A DNA stretch of 64,000 nt from Tropicimonas sp. IMCC34011. GTDB taxonomy: Bacteria > Pseudomonadota > Alphaproteobacteria > Rhodobacterales > Rhodobacteraceae. A program made the position numbers and the translations under genes. The notes under the pieces were generated by a model. That model had not been told where the DNA came from. It was given only the letters and a program-made list of their open reading frames with translations, and ran no database searches. Position 1 is the first letter of the stretch, and every line of letters starts with the position of its first letter. Of the stretch, positions 53,028 through 62,768 are shown one piece after another. Location of the stretch: positions 434,001 to 498,000 of the forward strand of contig NZ_QMEJ01000001.1 in NCBI RefSeq assembly GCF_003390865.1, written 5' to 3'.

Positions 53028-54232
53028 GCCAGATCGTCGATGAAACGGCCGATCGGCCCGCCGGAGAACAGGCGCGTGCCAGCTGGCGCTTTCTGAAGGG
53101 GCACCTGCGCGAATACGGCATCCTCTTCGCGCTGATCGCCATCATGGCCTTCTTCCAGGTCGCGACGGGCGGGATCCTCCTCAAGCCGGTGAACCTGACG
53201 AACCTGGTGCTGCAGAACTCGTACATCGTCATCATGGCGGTGGGGATGCTCCTCGTGATCGTCGCCGGGCATATCGACCTCAGCGTCGGCTCCGTCCTCG
53301 GCTTCATCGGCGCGCTCGCGGCGGTGATGATCGTGAACTGGGACGTGCCCTACCCCGTCGCCGCCGTCGTCTGTCTCGCCGCCGGCGCGGTGATCGGCAT
53401 GGCGCAGGGGTTCTGGATCGCCTATTTCCGCATCCCCTCCTTCATCGTGACGCTCGCGGGAATGCTGGTCTTCAAGGGCCTGACGCTGTGGCTCCTCGCG
53501 GGCCAGTCGGTCGGCCCCTTCCCGCCGCAATTCCAGCTCATCTCCTCGGGCTTCCTGCCGGACCTCTTCGCCATGGAGGGATTCAACCTGATGTCCTTCC
53601 TGATCGGCCTCGCCGTGGCGGTCGGCCTGACGCTCCTGGCGCTGAGGAACCGCGCGGCGCAGGCGAAGACCGGCGCGCCGGAGGAGCCCTTCGCCTTCTT
53701 CGCCGCCAAGACCGCCATCGTCTTCATCGGGATCACCTGGATGAGCTGGCTGATGGCCGATTTCCGGGGCCTGCCCAACGTCTTCATCGTGATGGCGCTG
53801 CTGATCGCGATCTATTCCTTCGTCACGAGCCGCACCACGACGGGCCGGCGCATCTACGCCATCGGCGGCAACGAGAAGGCGGCCATGCTCTCGGGCATCA
53901 ACGCAAAGCGCCTGACCTTCCTGACCTTTGCCAACATGGGAATGCTGGCGGCGCTTGCCGGCCTCGTCTTCGCCGCACGCCTCAACACCGCGACGCCGAA
54001 GGCCGGCGCGACCTTCGAACTCGACGTGATCGCGGCTGTCTTCATCGGAGGCGCCTCCATGGCCGGCGGTGTCGGAACCGTGGTCGGAGCCGTCATCGGC
54101 GCCTTCATCATGGGCGTGATGAACAACGGCATGTCCATCCTCGGGATCGGGATCGACTACCAGCAGGTGATCAAGGGCCTCGTGCTCCTGGCCGCCGTGA
54201 TCTTCGACGTCATGAACAAGAAAAAGGGATAA
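53024..54232 (+). CDS. gguB: Multiple-sugar ABC transporter permease GguB
   Basis: A 402-residue permease, longer than RbsC-type permeases because of a central insertion (about 205-245), as in XylH/GguB. Family segments are [50 protein letters not shown] and [20 protein letters not shown]. It starts within the gguA stop (ATGA) and ends 5 bases before gguC. Confidence 0.93.
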   Translation: MSQIVDETADRPAGEQARASWRFLKGHLREYGILFALIAIMAFFQVATGGILLKPVNLTNLVLQNSYIVIMAVGMLLVIVAGHIDLSVGSVLGFIGALAAVMIVNWDVPYPVAAVVCLAAGAVIGMAQGFWIAYFRIPSFIVTLAGMLVFKGLTLWLLAGQSVGPFPPQFQLISSGFLPDLFAMEGFNLMSFLIGLAVAVGLTLLALRNRAAQAKTGAPEEPFAFFAAKTAIVFIGITWMSWLMADFRGLPNVFIVMALLIAIYSFVTSRTTTGRRIYAIGGNEKAAMLSGINAKRLTFLTFANMGMLAALAGLVFAARLNTATPKAGATFELDVIAAVFIGGASMAGGVGTVVGAVIGAFIMGVMNNGMSILGIGIDYQQVIKGLVLLAAVIFDVMNKKKG

Positions 54233-54237
54233 GGGCC

Positions 54238-55230
54238 ATGCTGCTCTCTCAGTACATTGGCGAGGCGGGCCGCCCGCAGGTCGTCGCCCGTGAGGGATCG
54301 GAGGCCTACGAGGTCAAGTCGGACGCCTCGCTCTACGAGCTTGCGATGGAGGCCGCGGGGACCGGCACCTCGATCCGGGACCATATCCTCGCCCTCGGCC
54401 TGAACGGCGCGGTGGACCTCGAGGATCTCCAGTCGCAGGGCCGCCTCCTGCCCCCGCTCACCCATCCCGATCCCGCGCACCTGCACCTCACCGGGACCGG
54501 GCTCACACATCTCGGCTCCGCCTCCACCCGCGCCTCGATGCATTCCAAGAAGCCCGAGGACGAGACGGACTCGATGCGCATGTTCCGCATGGGCGTCGAG
54601 GGCGGCAAGCCCGGCAACGGGGCGGCGGGCGTGCAGCCCGAATGGTTCTACAAGGGCACAGGTCACGCCCTCGTCCCCCCCGGCGGACCCTTGAAGAGCC
54701 CCACGTTCGCCCTCGATGGCGGGGAGGAGCCGGAGATCGCCGGGCTCTACGTGATCGGCCGGGACGGCATGCCCGTGCGGGTGGGCTTCGCACTTGCCAA
54801 CGAGTTTTCGGACCACGTCACCGAGCGGCAGAACTACCTCTACCTCGCCCATTCCAAGCTGCGCCCCTGCGCCGTCGGCCCGGAACTTCTGGTCGGCGAG
54901 CTTCCGGACAGCATCGAGGGGACGAGCCGGATCCGTCGCGGCGAGGAGGTCATCTTCGAGAAATCCTTCCTGTCCGGGGAGGCGAACATGTCCCACTCGA
55001 TCCGCAACCTCGAACACCATCACTTCAAGTACGACCTCTTCCGGCAGCCGGGCGACGTGCATGTCCACATGTTCGGCACCGCGACGCTGTCCTTCGCGGA
55101 CGGCGTTAGCGCCGAGGACGGGGACATCTTCGAGATCGAGGCCGGCCCCTTCGGGCTTCCGCTGCGCAACCCCCTCGCCCGTCCGCAGGCCGAAACGCGC
55201 GAACCCCTGACAGATATCCGGGTGCTGTGA
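54238..55230 (+). CDS. gguC: GguC/AraD1-family protein (fumarylacetoacetase-like fold)
   Basis: A 330-residue protein of the GguC family, which has a fumarylacetoacetate-hydrolase-like C-terminal domain (VGFALANEFSDHVTERQNYLYLAHSKL; metal-binding E/D positions). Members are encoded between gguB and the sugar-acid dehydratase and are thought to act on 2-keto-3-deoxy sugar acids in non-phosphorylative arabinose/galactose breakdown; the exact reaction is not certain. It overlaps the next gene by 1-4 bases. Confidence 0.83.
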   Translation: MLLSQYIGEAGRPQVVAREGSEAYEVKSDASLYELAMEAAGTGTSIRDHILALGLNGAVDLEDLQSQGRLLPPLTHPDPAHLHLTGTGLTHLGSASTRASMHSKKPEDETDSMRMFRMGVEGGKPGNGAAGVQPEWFYKGTGHALVPPGGPLKSPTFALDGGEEPEIAGLYVIGRDGMPVRVGFALANEFSDHVTERQNYLYLAHSKLRPCAVGPELLVGELPDSIEGTSRIRRGEEVIFEKSFLSGEANMSHSIRNLEHHHFKYDLFRQPGDVHVHMFGTATLSFADGVSAEDGDIFEIEAGPFGLPLRNPLARPQAETREPLTDIRVL

Positions 55231-56972
55231 TGAGCTTTGAACCCGCCGAATGGCCCAGACGGCTCAGAAGTCAGGAATGGTACGGCGGCGTCAGCCGCGA
55301 CAACATCTATCACCGCGGCTGGCTGAAGAATCAGGGCTACCCCCATGACCTGTTCGACGGGCGCCCGGTCATCGGCATCCTCAACACGTGGTCCGAGCTC
55401 ACCCCCTGCAACGGCCATCTGCGCGAGCTTGCCGAGAAGGTGAAGGCGGGGATCTGGGAGGCCGGCGGCTTCCCCGTCGAGGTGCCGGTCTTCTCCGCGT
55501 CGGAGAACACCTTCCGCCCCACGGCGATGATGTACCGCAACCTCGCCGCGATGGCCGTCGAGGAAACGATGCGCGCGCAGCCGATCGACGGCGCAGTCCT
55601 TCTCGTCGGCTGCGACAAGACGACCCCGTCGCTGATGATGGGCGCGGCCTCGACCGACATCCCCTCCATCGTCGTCACCGGCGGGCCGATGCTGAACGGC
55701 TGGTTCCGCGGCGAGCGCGTCGGCTCCGGCACGGCGCTCTGGCAGATGTCCGAGGACATCAAGGCCGGGAAGATGACGCAGGAGGAGTTCCTCGAGGCGG
55801 AGCAGGCCATGTCCCGCTCCTCGGGGACCTGCAACACGATGGGCACCGCGTCGACCATGGCCTCGATGGCCGAGGCGCTCGGCATGGCCCTCTCCGGCAA
55901 TGCGGCGATCCCCGGCGTCGATGCGCGGCGGCGGGTGATGGCGCAGCTCACCGGCCGCCGGATCGTGCAGATGGTGAAGGACGACCTGAAGCCGTCCGAC
56001 ATCCTGACCCGCGAAGCCTTCGAGAACGCGATCCGCTGCAACGGCGCCATCGGCGGCTCGACCAACGCGGTGCTGCATGTCCTCGCGCTCGCCGGCCGCG
56101 TAGGTGTCGACCTCACGCTGTCGGACTGGGACCGGCTTGGCCGCGACGTGCCCACGATTCTGAACCTCATGCCGTCGGGCAAGTACCTCATGGAGGAGTT
56201 TTTCTATGCCGGCGGCCTGCCGGTGGTCCTCAGGCGCCTCGGCGAGGCCGGCATGCTGCACAAGGACGCGCTGACGGTGTCGGGCGGACGGATCTGGGAC
56301 GAGGTCTCGGACGCGGTGAACTGGAACGACGACGTGATCCTGCCGGTCGAGCGGGCGCTCACGGCCTCGGGCGGCATCGCTGTCCTGCACGGGAACCTTG
56401 CGCCGAACGGGGCGGTCCTGAAGCCCTCCGCGGCCAGCCCGGAGCTGATGAAGCACAGGGGCCGCGCCGTCGTCTTCGAGGATATCGACGATTACAAGGC
56501 GCGCATCGCCGACGAGGATCTCGACATCGACGAGACCTGCGTCATGGTGCTGAAGAATTGCGGACCGAGAGGCTATCCGGGGATGTCCGAGGTGGGGAAC
56601 ATGGGCCTGCCGCCCAAGGTCCTGCGCCGCGGCATCACGGACATGGTCCGGATCTCGGACGCGCGCATGTCGGGCACCGCCTACGGCACCGTCGTTCTGC
56701 ACACCGCGCCCGAAGCGGCGGTGGGCGGCCCTCTCGCAGTGGTCCGCAGCGGCGACATGATCGAGCTCGACGTGCCTGGCCGGCGCCTGCATCTCGACAT
56801 CCCGGAAGCTGAGTTGCAGGACCGGCTGAAGGCCTGGACGCGGTCCGAACCGCCGCCCGCCAGCGGCTACGCCAGGCTCTTTCACGATCATGTCGAGGGC
56901 GCCGAGAGCGGCGCCGACTTCGACTTCCTCAAAGGCTGCCGCGGGAACGAGGTCCCGAAGGACAGCCACTGA
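55230..56972 (+). CDS. L-arabinonate dehydratase (IlvD/Edd family)
   Basis: A 580-residue Fe-S dehydratase that should convert L-arabinonate (possibly also D-galactonate or D-fuconate) to the 2-keto-3-deoxy acid. Cluster cysteines are C60 in ELTPCNGHL, C128 in LLVGCDKTTPS (with the adjacent Lys) and C201 in SSGTCNTMGTASTM. The start WPRRLRSQEWYGGVSRDNIYHRGWLKNQG is typical of the arabinonate dehydratase branch rather than of IlvD. ATG 55230 overlaps the gguC stop; a GTG one codon upstream is possible. It supports an oxidative, kinase-free pathway with the sugar dehydrogenase and lactonase downstream. Confidence 0.87.
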   Translation: MSFEPAEWPRRLRSQEWYGGVSRDNIYHRGWLKNQGYPHDLFDGRPVIGILNTWSELTPCNGHLRELAEKVKAGIWEAGGFPVEVPVFSASENTFRPTAMMYRNLAAMAVEETMRAQPIDGAVLLVGCDKTTPSLMMGAASTDIPSIVVTGGPMLNGWFRGERVGSGTALWQMSEDIKAGKMTQEEFLEAEQAMSRSSGTCNTMGTASTMASMAEALGMALSGNAAIPGVDARRRVMAQLTGRRIVQMVKDDLKPSDILTREAFENAIRCNGAIGGSTNAVLHVLALAGRVGVDLTLSDWDRLGRDVPTILNLMPSGKYLMEEFFYAGGLPVVLRRLGEAGMLHKDALTVSGGRIWDEVSDAVNWNDDVILPVERALTASGGIAVLHGNLAPNGAVLKPSAASPELMKHRGRAVVFEDIDDYKARIADEDLDIDETCVMVLKNCGPRGYPGMSEVGNMGLPPKVLRRGITDMVRISDARMSGTAYGTVVLHTAPEAAVGGPLAVVRSGDMIELDVPGRRLHLDIPEAELQDRLKAWTRSEPPPASGYARLFHDHVEGAESGADFDFLKGCRGNEVPKDSH

Positions 56973-57145
56973 AGATCCGCGGCATCCGTGCCGCGGGAGC
57001 GAGACGGCGCGTCCGGGCCTATAGCGTCCGGCGCGCCGTGGCAGGAGGCCCCCGGGTAGCCGGGGGGGAGAGAGACGCCGAACCGCGCGAACGGCCCCCT
57101 ATGGGCCGCCCACCGCGCCCATGACACTTAAAGGGAGAGAGACCA
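56973..57145. other. GC-rich stem-loops and leader between the arabinonate dehydratase and ytfQ-like genes
   Basis: Two inverted repeats: 56977-56984 with 56989-56996 (loop 4), and 57004-57011 with 57032-57039 (loop 20, containing a smaller TCCGG/TCCGG direct repeat). They probably end the ggu transcript. The Shine-Dalgarno AGGGAGAGA precedes the next ATG. No clear promoter was identified. Confidence 0.45.
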
Positions 57146-58087
57146 ATGAAGACATTGTTGACCACGACCGCCATCATCCTCGGCGCCGTTTCGGCACAAG
57201 CCCAGACCGTGGGCTTCTCGCAGATCGGCTCCGAATCCGGCTGGCGCGCCGCCGAAACCACGCTCACGCGCCAGCAGGCCGAAGAGCGCGGGATCGACCT
57301 GCGCTTCTCCGACGCGCAGCAGCGCCAGGAAAACCAGATCGCCGCCATCCGGTCCTTCGTCGCGCAAGGGGTGGACGCGATCCTGCTCGCCCCGGTCGTC
57401 GCGACCGGTTGGGACAGCGTCCTGGAGGAAGCCGCCGAGGCCGAGATCCCGGTCGTCCTGCTCGACCGCCGCGTGGACAGCTCGGACGATCTCTACCTGA
57501 CCGCCGTGGGCTCAGATCTGGTCCACGAAGGTGAAGTTGCTGGCCAGTGGCTGGCGGACGAGGTGGGCGACGAGGAGTGCCGCATCGTCGAGCTCGAGGG
57601 CACCACGGGGTCCTCCCCCGCCATCGACCGTGCCACCGGGTTCCGCAACGCGATCGAGGGCCACGATAACCTCGAGATCGTGCGCAGCCAGACCGGCGAT
57701 TTTACCCGCACTGGCGGCAAGGAGGTCATGGAGAGCTTCCTCCAGGCCGAGAGCGGCAACGAGATCTGCGCGCTCTACGCCCATAACGACGACATGGCGC
57801 TCGGCGCGATCCAGGCGATCAACGAGGCGGGCATGAATCCCGGCGAGGACATCCTCATCGTGTCCATCGACGCGGTCCCGGACATCTTTCAGGCCATCGC
57901 CAACGGCGATGCGAACGCGACCGTGGAACTGACGCCGAACATGGCCGGCCCCGCCTTCGACGCCCTCGAAGCCTATTGGGAGAGCGGCACCGAGCCCGAG
58001 AAGTTCATCCAGACGGACTCCGCGCTCTACACGCAGGACGACGATCCGATGGCCGAGTACGAGGCCCGGAAGGACCTCGGCTACTAA
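57146..58087 (+). CDS. ytfQ: Periplasmic binding protein, YtfQ-like (galactofuranose-type importer)
   Basis: A 313-residue binding protein with a signal peptide (cut near AQAQT). The mature start VGFSQIGSESGWRAAETTL, then FVAQGVDAILLAPVVATGWDSVLEEA, PVVLLDRRVD and LYAHNDDMALGAIQAINEAG match E. coli YtfQ, which binds galactofuranose and related furanose sugars. It is followed by a terminator-like hairpin and the ATPase and two permease genes. Confidence 0.88.
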   Translation: MKTLLTTTAIILGAVSAQAQTVGFSQIGSESGWRAAETTLTRQQAEERGIDLRFSDAQQRQENQIAAIRSFVAQGVDAILLAPVVATGWDSVLEEAAEAEIPVVLLDRRVDSSDDLYLTAVGSDLVHEGEVAGQWLADEVGDEECRIVELEGTTGSSPAIDRATGFRNAIEGHDNLEIVRSQTGDFTRTGGKEVMESFLQAESGNEICALYAHNDDMALGAIQAINEAGMNPGEDILIVSIDAVPDIFQAIANGDANATVELTPNMAGPAFDALEAYWESGTEPEKFIQTDSALYTQDDDPMAEYEARKDLGY

Positions 58088-58099
58088 GAGGCGATCACC

Positions 58100-58144
58100 G
58101 GCGCGGGCGGCCGATCCGGCGGCCCGCGCCTTTTCCTCCCGGCT
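58100..58144 (+). terminator. Terminator/attenuator between ytfQ- and ytfR-like genes
   Basis: A long stem, 9 base pairs (58100-58108 with 58132-58140) extended inward by GCCG/CGGC across a mismatch, followed by TTTT. It lies 12 bases after the ytfQ stop. Partial read-through would give more binding protein than ATPase. Confidence 0.68.
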
Positions 58145-58177
58145 CCCCCATTCATTCGCTTGCGAGACCCCGCTGCC

Positions 58178-59713
58178 ATGCTGCTGTCCATCAGATCCCT
58201 GTCGAAAGCCTTTCCGGGCACGAAGGCGCTGGATGCGGTCGATTTCGATCTGGAGGCCGGTGAGGTCCACGCACTTCTCGGCGAGAACGGCGCCGGCAAG
58301 TCCACCCTGATCAAGTGCCTGACCGGCGCCTATCGCCGGGACGCGGGCGAGATATGGCTGGATGGCGCGCAGATCTCGCCCGAGTCCACCTCTCAGGCGC
58401 AGGACCTCGGGATCGGCACGGTCTATCAGGAGGTGAACCTCCTGCCGAACCTGACCGTCGCGCAGAACCTGACCTTCGGCCGGGAGCCGCGCCGCTTCGG
58501 CATGATCGACGGGCGCGCGCAGACCCGCATGGCCGAGGAGATGCTCCGGGGCTACGGCCTCGAGATCGACGTGTCGCGGGATCTTGGTTTCTATTCCGTC
58601 GCGGTGCAGCAGGTTGTTGCCATCGCCCGGGCCGTGGCGCTGTCCGGAAAGGTCTTGATCCTGGACGAGCCGACCGCGAGCCTCGATGCCGCCGAGGTGC
58701 GGATGCTGTTCGACGTGGTGCGGGGCCTGAGGGACAAGGGCCTCGGCATCGTCTTCGTATCCCACTTTCTCGATCAAGTGTTCGAGATCTGCGACCGGCT
58801 GACGGTGCTTCGCAACGGCCGGAAGATCACCACGGAACGCGTAGCCGAGCTGAACCGCCTCCAGCTCATCGAGCACATGCTCGGCCGGGAACTGGAGGAC
58901 GTCACGGAACACGGCGCGGCGAAGGGCTCCGGGGATGATCAGGCGCAAAGCCGGGCCGAGATCCTGCACTTCGAGAAGATCGGGCGTCCGGGCCTCGTCG
59001 AGCCGTTCGATCTGTCCGTGCGCGAGGGCGAGGTGATCGGCCTTGCGGGGCTTCTCGGCTCCGGCCGCACCGAAAGCGCTGAACTTCTCTTCGGCGTGCG
59101 CAGCCCCGCGACCGGGTCGGCCCGCGACGCAGAGGGCGCCGTCGCGCACGGCACCCCGCGCGAGGCGATCCGGTCGGGCTTCGGCTTTGCCCCCGAGGAC
59201 CGCAAGACCGATGGCATCATCGCCGATCTGTCCGTGCGCGAGAACATCATCCTCGCCCTGCAGGCCCGCCGCGGCTGGACGCGGCCCATTCCGCGCGCCG
59301 AACAGAACCGGCTGGCGCAGAAGTACATCGACCGGCTCGACATTCGCACCTCCGACGCCGAGAAGGCCATCGGCGATCTGTCGGGCGGCAATCAGCAGAA
59401 GGTCGTCCTGGCCCGGTGGCTGGCGATGAACCCACGGTTCCTGATCCTCGACGAGCCGACGCGCGGCATCGATGTCGGCGCTCATGCCGAGATCCTGCGC
59501 CTGATCCGCGAGCTGACGGAGGCGGGCATGTCCGTGCTGGTGATCTCCTCGGAGTTCGACGAGCTCGTCGCTGCCTCGGACCGCATCATCGTCCTGCGAG
59601 ACCGCCGCCACGTGCGGGAGCTGACCGGGTCCGAGGTCGCGGCGGACGAGATCGTGCGCGCCATCGCCGGCCGGCCTGCCGAGCCCGCGACCACCATGGA
59701 GGCCACCCGATGA
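58178..59713 (+). CDS. ytfR: Sugar ABC transporter ATP-binding protein, YtfR-like
   Basis: A 511-residue two-domain ATPase: Walker [33 protein letters not shown] (typical of YtfR), [12 protein letters not shown]; the second half has [26 protein letters not shown] and [14 protein letters not shown]. Its signature in domain 1 is altered (FYSVAVQQVVAIARAV), as is usual for the family. The ATG at 58178 is chosen; an upstream GTG/ATG adds six residues. It overlaps ytfT by 4 bases. Confidence 0.9.
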   Translation: MLLSIRSLSKAFPGTKALDAVDFDLEAGEVHALLGENGAGKSTLIKCLTGAYRRDAGEIWLDGAQISPESTSQAQDLGIGTVYQEVNLLPNLTVAQNLTFGREPRRFGMIDGRAQTRMAEEMLRGYGLEIDVSRDLGFYSVAVQQVVAIARAVALSGKVLILDEPTASLDAAEVRMLFDVVRGLRDKGLGIVFVSHFLDQVFEICDRLTVLRNGRKITTERVAELNRLQLIEHMLGRELEDVTEHGAAKGSGDDQAQSRAEILHFEKIGRPGLVEPFDLSVREGEVIGLAGLLGSGRTESAELLFGVRSPATGSARDAEGAVAHGTPREAIRSGFGFAPEDRKTDGIIADLSVRENIILALQARRGWTRPIPRAEQNRLAQKYIDRLDIRTSDAEKAIGDLSGGNQQKVVLARWLAMNPRFLILDEPTRGIDVGAHAEILRLIRELTEAGMSVLVISSEFDELVAASDRIIVLRDRRHVRELTGSEVAADEIVRAIAGRPAEPATTMEATR

Positions 59714-60735
59714 AACGTGCGCTCAGGCGGGTCCTGCCCCAGATCGTCACCCTTGCGATCCTCATGGCGCTGACGTCCGTGTTCTTTCCGCAGTTCCTTG
59801 CCGTCGACTACCAGGGCGGGCGCCTCTCCGGGCCGGTGGTGGACGTGCTCAAGCGCGGCGCGCCGGTGGCACTCCTGGCCGTCGGCATGACCCTCGTCAT
59901 TGCAACGCGCGGGATCGATCTCTCCGTCGGCACGGTCATGGCGATCACCGGCGCCGCGGGCGCCTGGGCCATCGCGTCGGGCTGGGGCGTCGGGCCCGCG
60001 CTCCTGCTGGCGCTCGCGACCGGCCTCGTCTGCGGGCTCTGGAACGGCTGTCTCGTCGCGATCATCGGGATCCAGCCGATCGTCGCGACGCTGATCCTGA
60101 TGACCTCCGGCCGCGGCATCGCTCAGCTTATTACCGAGGGACGGATCCTCACGTTCAACGATCCCGCCTTCTCCTGGCTCGGCTCCGGCAGCCTCGCCGC
60201 CGTGCCCGTCCCGATCTTCATCTGGGTGCTGACGGCCATCGCCTTCGCGGCGCTCATGCGGCGGACGGCGCTGGGGCTTCTCGTCGAAGCCATCGGCATC
60301 AACCGCTCCGCCTCTGCCCTCGCGGGGATCAATGCGAAGGTGCTCCTTATCGCGGTCTACATGGCTTCCGGCCTGTGCGCCGCGCTCGCCGGGATCATCG
60401 CTACGGCGGATATTCGCGGCGCGGATGCCAACAATGCCGGGCTCTGGCTGGAACTCGACGCGATCCTCGCGGTGGTGATCGGTGGCAACTCGCTCCTCGG
60501 CGGGCGGTTCTCCATCGCCGCCTCGGTCCTCGGCGCGATGATCATCCAGACCATCGACACCGGCATCCTGCTGTCGGGCTTCCCGTCCGAGTACAACCTC
60601 GTCATCAAGGCCGGGCTCGTGCTGACCGTCCTCGTCGTGCAATCGCCGAACATGGCCCGGCACTGGTTCCTACTGCGCCGCCGCGCGCAGCGCCTTCGCG
60701 AACCGGCCCCGGTCGAAGGGAGCGCACCGCGATGA
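59710..60735 (+). CDS. ytfT: Sugar ABC transporter permease, YtfT-like
   Basis: A 341-residue permease of the RbsC class with VGMTLVIATRGIDLSVGTVMAI, EAIGINRSASALAGINAKVLL and VVIGGNSLLGGRFS. The arginine in place of glycine in ATRGIDLSVG is the YtfT pattern. It overlaps ytfR and yjfF by 4 bases each and should form a heterodimeric channel with YjfF. Confidence 0.9.
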   Translation: MKRALRRVLPQIVTLAILMALTSVFFPQFLAVDYQGGRLSGPVVDVLKRGAPVALLAVGMTLVIATRGIDLSVGTVMAITGAAGAWAIASGWGVGPALLLALATGLVCGLWNGCLVAIIGIQPIVATLILMTSGRGIAQLITEGRILTFNDPAFSWLGSGSLAAVPVPIFIWVLTAIAFAALMRRTALGLLVEAIGINRSASALAGINAKVLLIAVYMASGLCAALAGIIATADIRGADANNAGLWLELDAILAVVIGGNSLLGGRFSIAASVLGAMIIQTIDTGILLSGFPSEYNLVIKAGLVLTVLVVQSPNMARHWFLLRRRAQRLREPAPVEGSAPR

Positions 60736-61697
60736 GCGTCAATCCCCGCCTCTACCCGCTTCTTGCGACGATCGGCATCTTCATCGCGGCCTATATCGTC
60801 TGCTGGCTGCAGTTTCCCTACATGCTCTCCACCCGCGTCGCCGGGAACCTGCTGACGGACAACGCCTATCTCGGGATCGTCGCGGTCGGCATGACACTCG
60901 TCATCCTGTCGGGCGGAATCGACCTTTCCGTCGGCTCGGTGATCGCCTTCTCGGGCGTCTTCATCGCCGTCGTCCTGCGCGAGACGGGACTGCATCCCTT
61001 GATCGTCTTCGCCATGCTTCTGTCGATCACGACGGCCTTCGGCGCCGCGATGGGCGGGATCATCCACGGCCTCGCCATGCCGCCCTTCATCGTCACGCTG
61101 GCGGGGATGTTCCTCGCCCGCGGCGCCTCCTACATGCTGACCATCGATTCCGTGCCGATCTCCGATCCGTTCTACGAGGCGCTGAAGGATGCGTATTGGC
61201 TGATGCCGGGCAAGGGGCGACTGACCTTCATCGGCATCCTGATGCTGCTGTCGGTGGCGGTGGGGGCCCTCATTGCGCATCGCACCCGCTTCGGCGCGTC
61301 CGTCTTCGCCATCGGCGGCGGGGAGCACACGGCGCGGCTGATGGGCGTTCGCGTGGGCCCCGTGACGGTCGGGATCTATGCGTTCTCGGGGTTCATGGCG
61401 GGCCTCTCCGGCATCGTCTTCTCGATCTATACCGGCTCCGGCTACCCCCTCGCGACGGTGGGCGCCGAGCTCACCGCCATCGCCGCCGTCGTGATTGGCG
61501 GCACGCTCCTGACGGGCGGTGCTGGCTACATGGTGGGGACGCTCTTCGGGGTCCTGACCATGGGCCTCATCCAAACCTACATCGTGTTCGACGGCTCGCT
61601 GTCGAGCTGGTGGGCCAAGATCGTCATCGGCGTCCTGCTGCTTCTCTTCATCCTGCTCCAGCGCGGCCTCCTTCGAGTCACCGCGCTGCGGGCGTGA
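60732..61697 (+). CDS. yjfF: Sugar ABC transporter permease, YjfF-like
   Basis: A 321-residue permease with [42 protein letters not shown] and AIGGGEHTARLMGVRVG, close to E. coli YjfF. It is the second half of the YtfT/YjfF channel. It ends 23 bases before the sugar dehydrogenase gene, so import and oxidation are co-transcribed. Confidence 0.9.
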   Translation: MSVNPRLYPLLATIGIFIAAYIVCWLQFPYMLSTRVAGNLLTDNAYLGIVAVGMTLVILSGGIDLSVGSVIAFSGVFIAVVLRETGLHPLIVFAMLLSITTAFGAAMGGIIHGLAMPPFIVTLAGMFLARGASYMLTIDSVPISDPFYEALKDAYWLMPGKGRLTFIGILMLLSVAVGALIAHRTRFGASVFAIGGGEHTARLMGVRVGPVTVGIYAFSGFMAGLSGIVFSIYTGSGYPLATVGAELTAIAAVVIGGTLLTGGAGYMVGTLFGVLTMGLIQTYIVFDGSLSSWWAKIVIGVLLLLFILLQRGLLRVTALRA

Positions 61698-61720
61698 TCC
61701 CTGTTCCAGACGGAGAAACC

Positions 61721-62662
61721 ATGTCCTCCTCCCTGCCCCGCCCCCTGCCCGTCGCCCTTGTCGGGATCGGCAAGATCGCCCGGGACCAGCATGTCCCCGC
61801 TCTTGCCGGATCGGACGCCTTCACCCTTGCCGCCTGCGTCAGCCGCTCCGGCGGCGTCGAGGGCGTCGAGACCCACGAGACGCTGGAGGCCCTCCTGGAC
61901 GCGCGGCCGGACATCCCTGCCGTGTCGCTCTGCATGCCTCCCGTCCCCCGGTTCGCAGCCGCACGCGCCGCGATCGCCGCGGGCCGGCACGTGATGCTCG
62001 AGAAGCCGCCCGGCGCGACAATTGCCGAGGTGTTGCGCCTGCAGCAGATGGCCGAAGACGCCGGCGTCACCCTCTTCGCCTCGTGGCACTCGCGTATGGC
62101 CAGTGGCGTGGCGCCGGCGAAGGCATGGCTCGCGGACAAGAGGATCCGGCGCATCCGGATCGACTGGAAGGAGGACGTCCGGAAGTGGCATCCCGGCCAA
62201 GAGTGGATCTGGAAGGCGGGCGGGCTCGGCGTCTTCGATCCCGGCATCAACGCGCTGTCGATCCTGACCGAGATCTGTCCGGACCTGCTGCATCTGACCG
62301 CCGCGACGCTCACCTTCCCGGAGAACCGCGACACGCCGATCGCCGCCGATCTGACCTTCACGGACGGAGACCTCGTAGAGGCGACGGCCGGGTTCGACTG
62401 GCGACAAGAGGGGGACGATATCTGGCAGATCGAGGTGGAGACGGATGCCGGGCCCTTGCGCCTGACCGAGGGCGGCTCGCGTCTCTTCATCGACGAAGCT
62501 GAGCACGAGACGGGCACGACTGGCGAATATCCCGCCCTCTACGCCCGGTTCGACGAGCTGATCGCCAGACGTCGCTCGGATGCGGATGCGGCCCCGTTGA
62601 TCCATGTCGCCGACGCGTTCATGCTCGGGCGTCGGGTGGCAGGCCCCGCTTTCCACGACTGA
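61721..62662 (+). CDS. Gfo/Idh/MocA-family sugar 1-dehydrogenase (D-galactose/L-arabinose type)
   Basis: A 313-residue oxidoreductase with the Rossmann start VALVGIGKIARDQHVPAL (about 11-28), the EKP motif in VMLEKPPGATIAE and the catalytic HWHP-like region KWHPGQEWIW. The pattern GIGKIARDQH and the overall length match D-galactose 1-dehydrogenase and Azospirillum L-arabinose 1-dehydrogenase, which oxidise the aldose to the lactone with NAD(P)+. It comes before the SMP-30 lactonase gene, fitting lactone opening as the next step. Confidence 0.83.
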   Translation: MSSSLPRPLPVALVGIGKIARDQHVPALAGSDAFTLAACVSRSGGVEGVETHETLEALLDARPDIPAVSLCMPPVPRFAAARAAIAAGRHVMLEKPPGATIAEVLRLQQMAEDAGVTLFASWHSRMASGVAPAKAWLADKRIRRIRIDWKEDVRKWHPGQEWIWKAGGLGVFDPGINALSILTEICPDLLHLTAATLTFPENRDTPIAADLTFTDGDLVEATAGFDWRQEGDDIWQIEVETDAGPLRLTEGGSRLFIDEAEHETGTTGEYPALYARFDELIARRRSDADAAPLIHVADAFMLGRRVAGPAFHD

Positions 62663-62693
62663 CCCGGACACCGACCCCAGACGGAGCTTCGAA

Positions 62694-62768
62694 TGACCGC
62701 CCTCTCAAGGTGCCACCTCGCTGACGACACCCCCCTGATCCGGCGCCTCTCGGGTATGCGCACATGAG
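62694..62768 (+). CDS. Small possible ORF before the lactonase gene
   Basis: A 24-codon frame (begins MTALSRCHLADD) with GGAG 6 bases upstream of its ATG, ending in TGA inside the lactonase ATG (ATGA overlap). It could be a coupling leader peptide that carries ribosomes to the lactonase start, which has no good Shine-Dalgarno of its own. No similarity was recognised. Confidence 0.3.
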
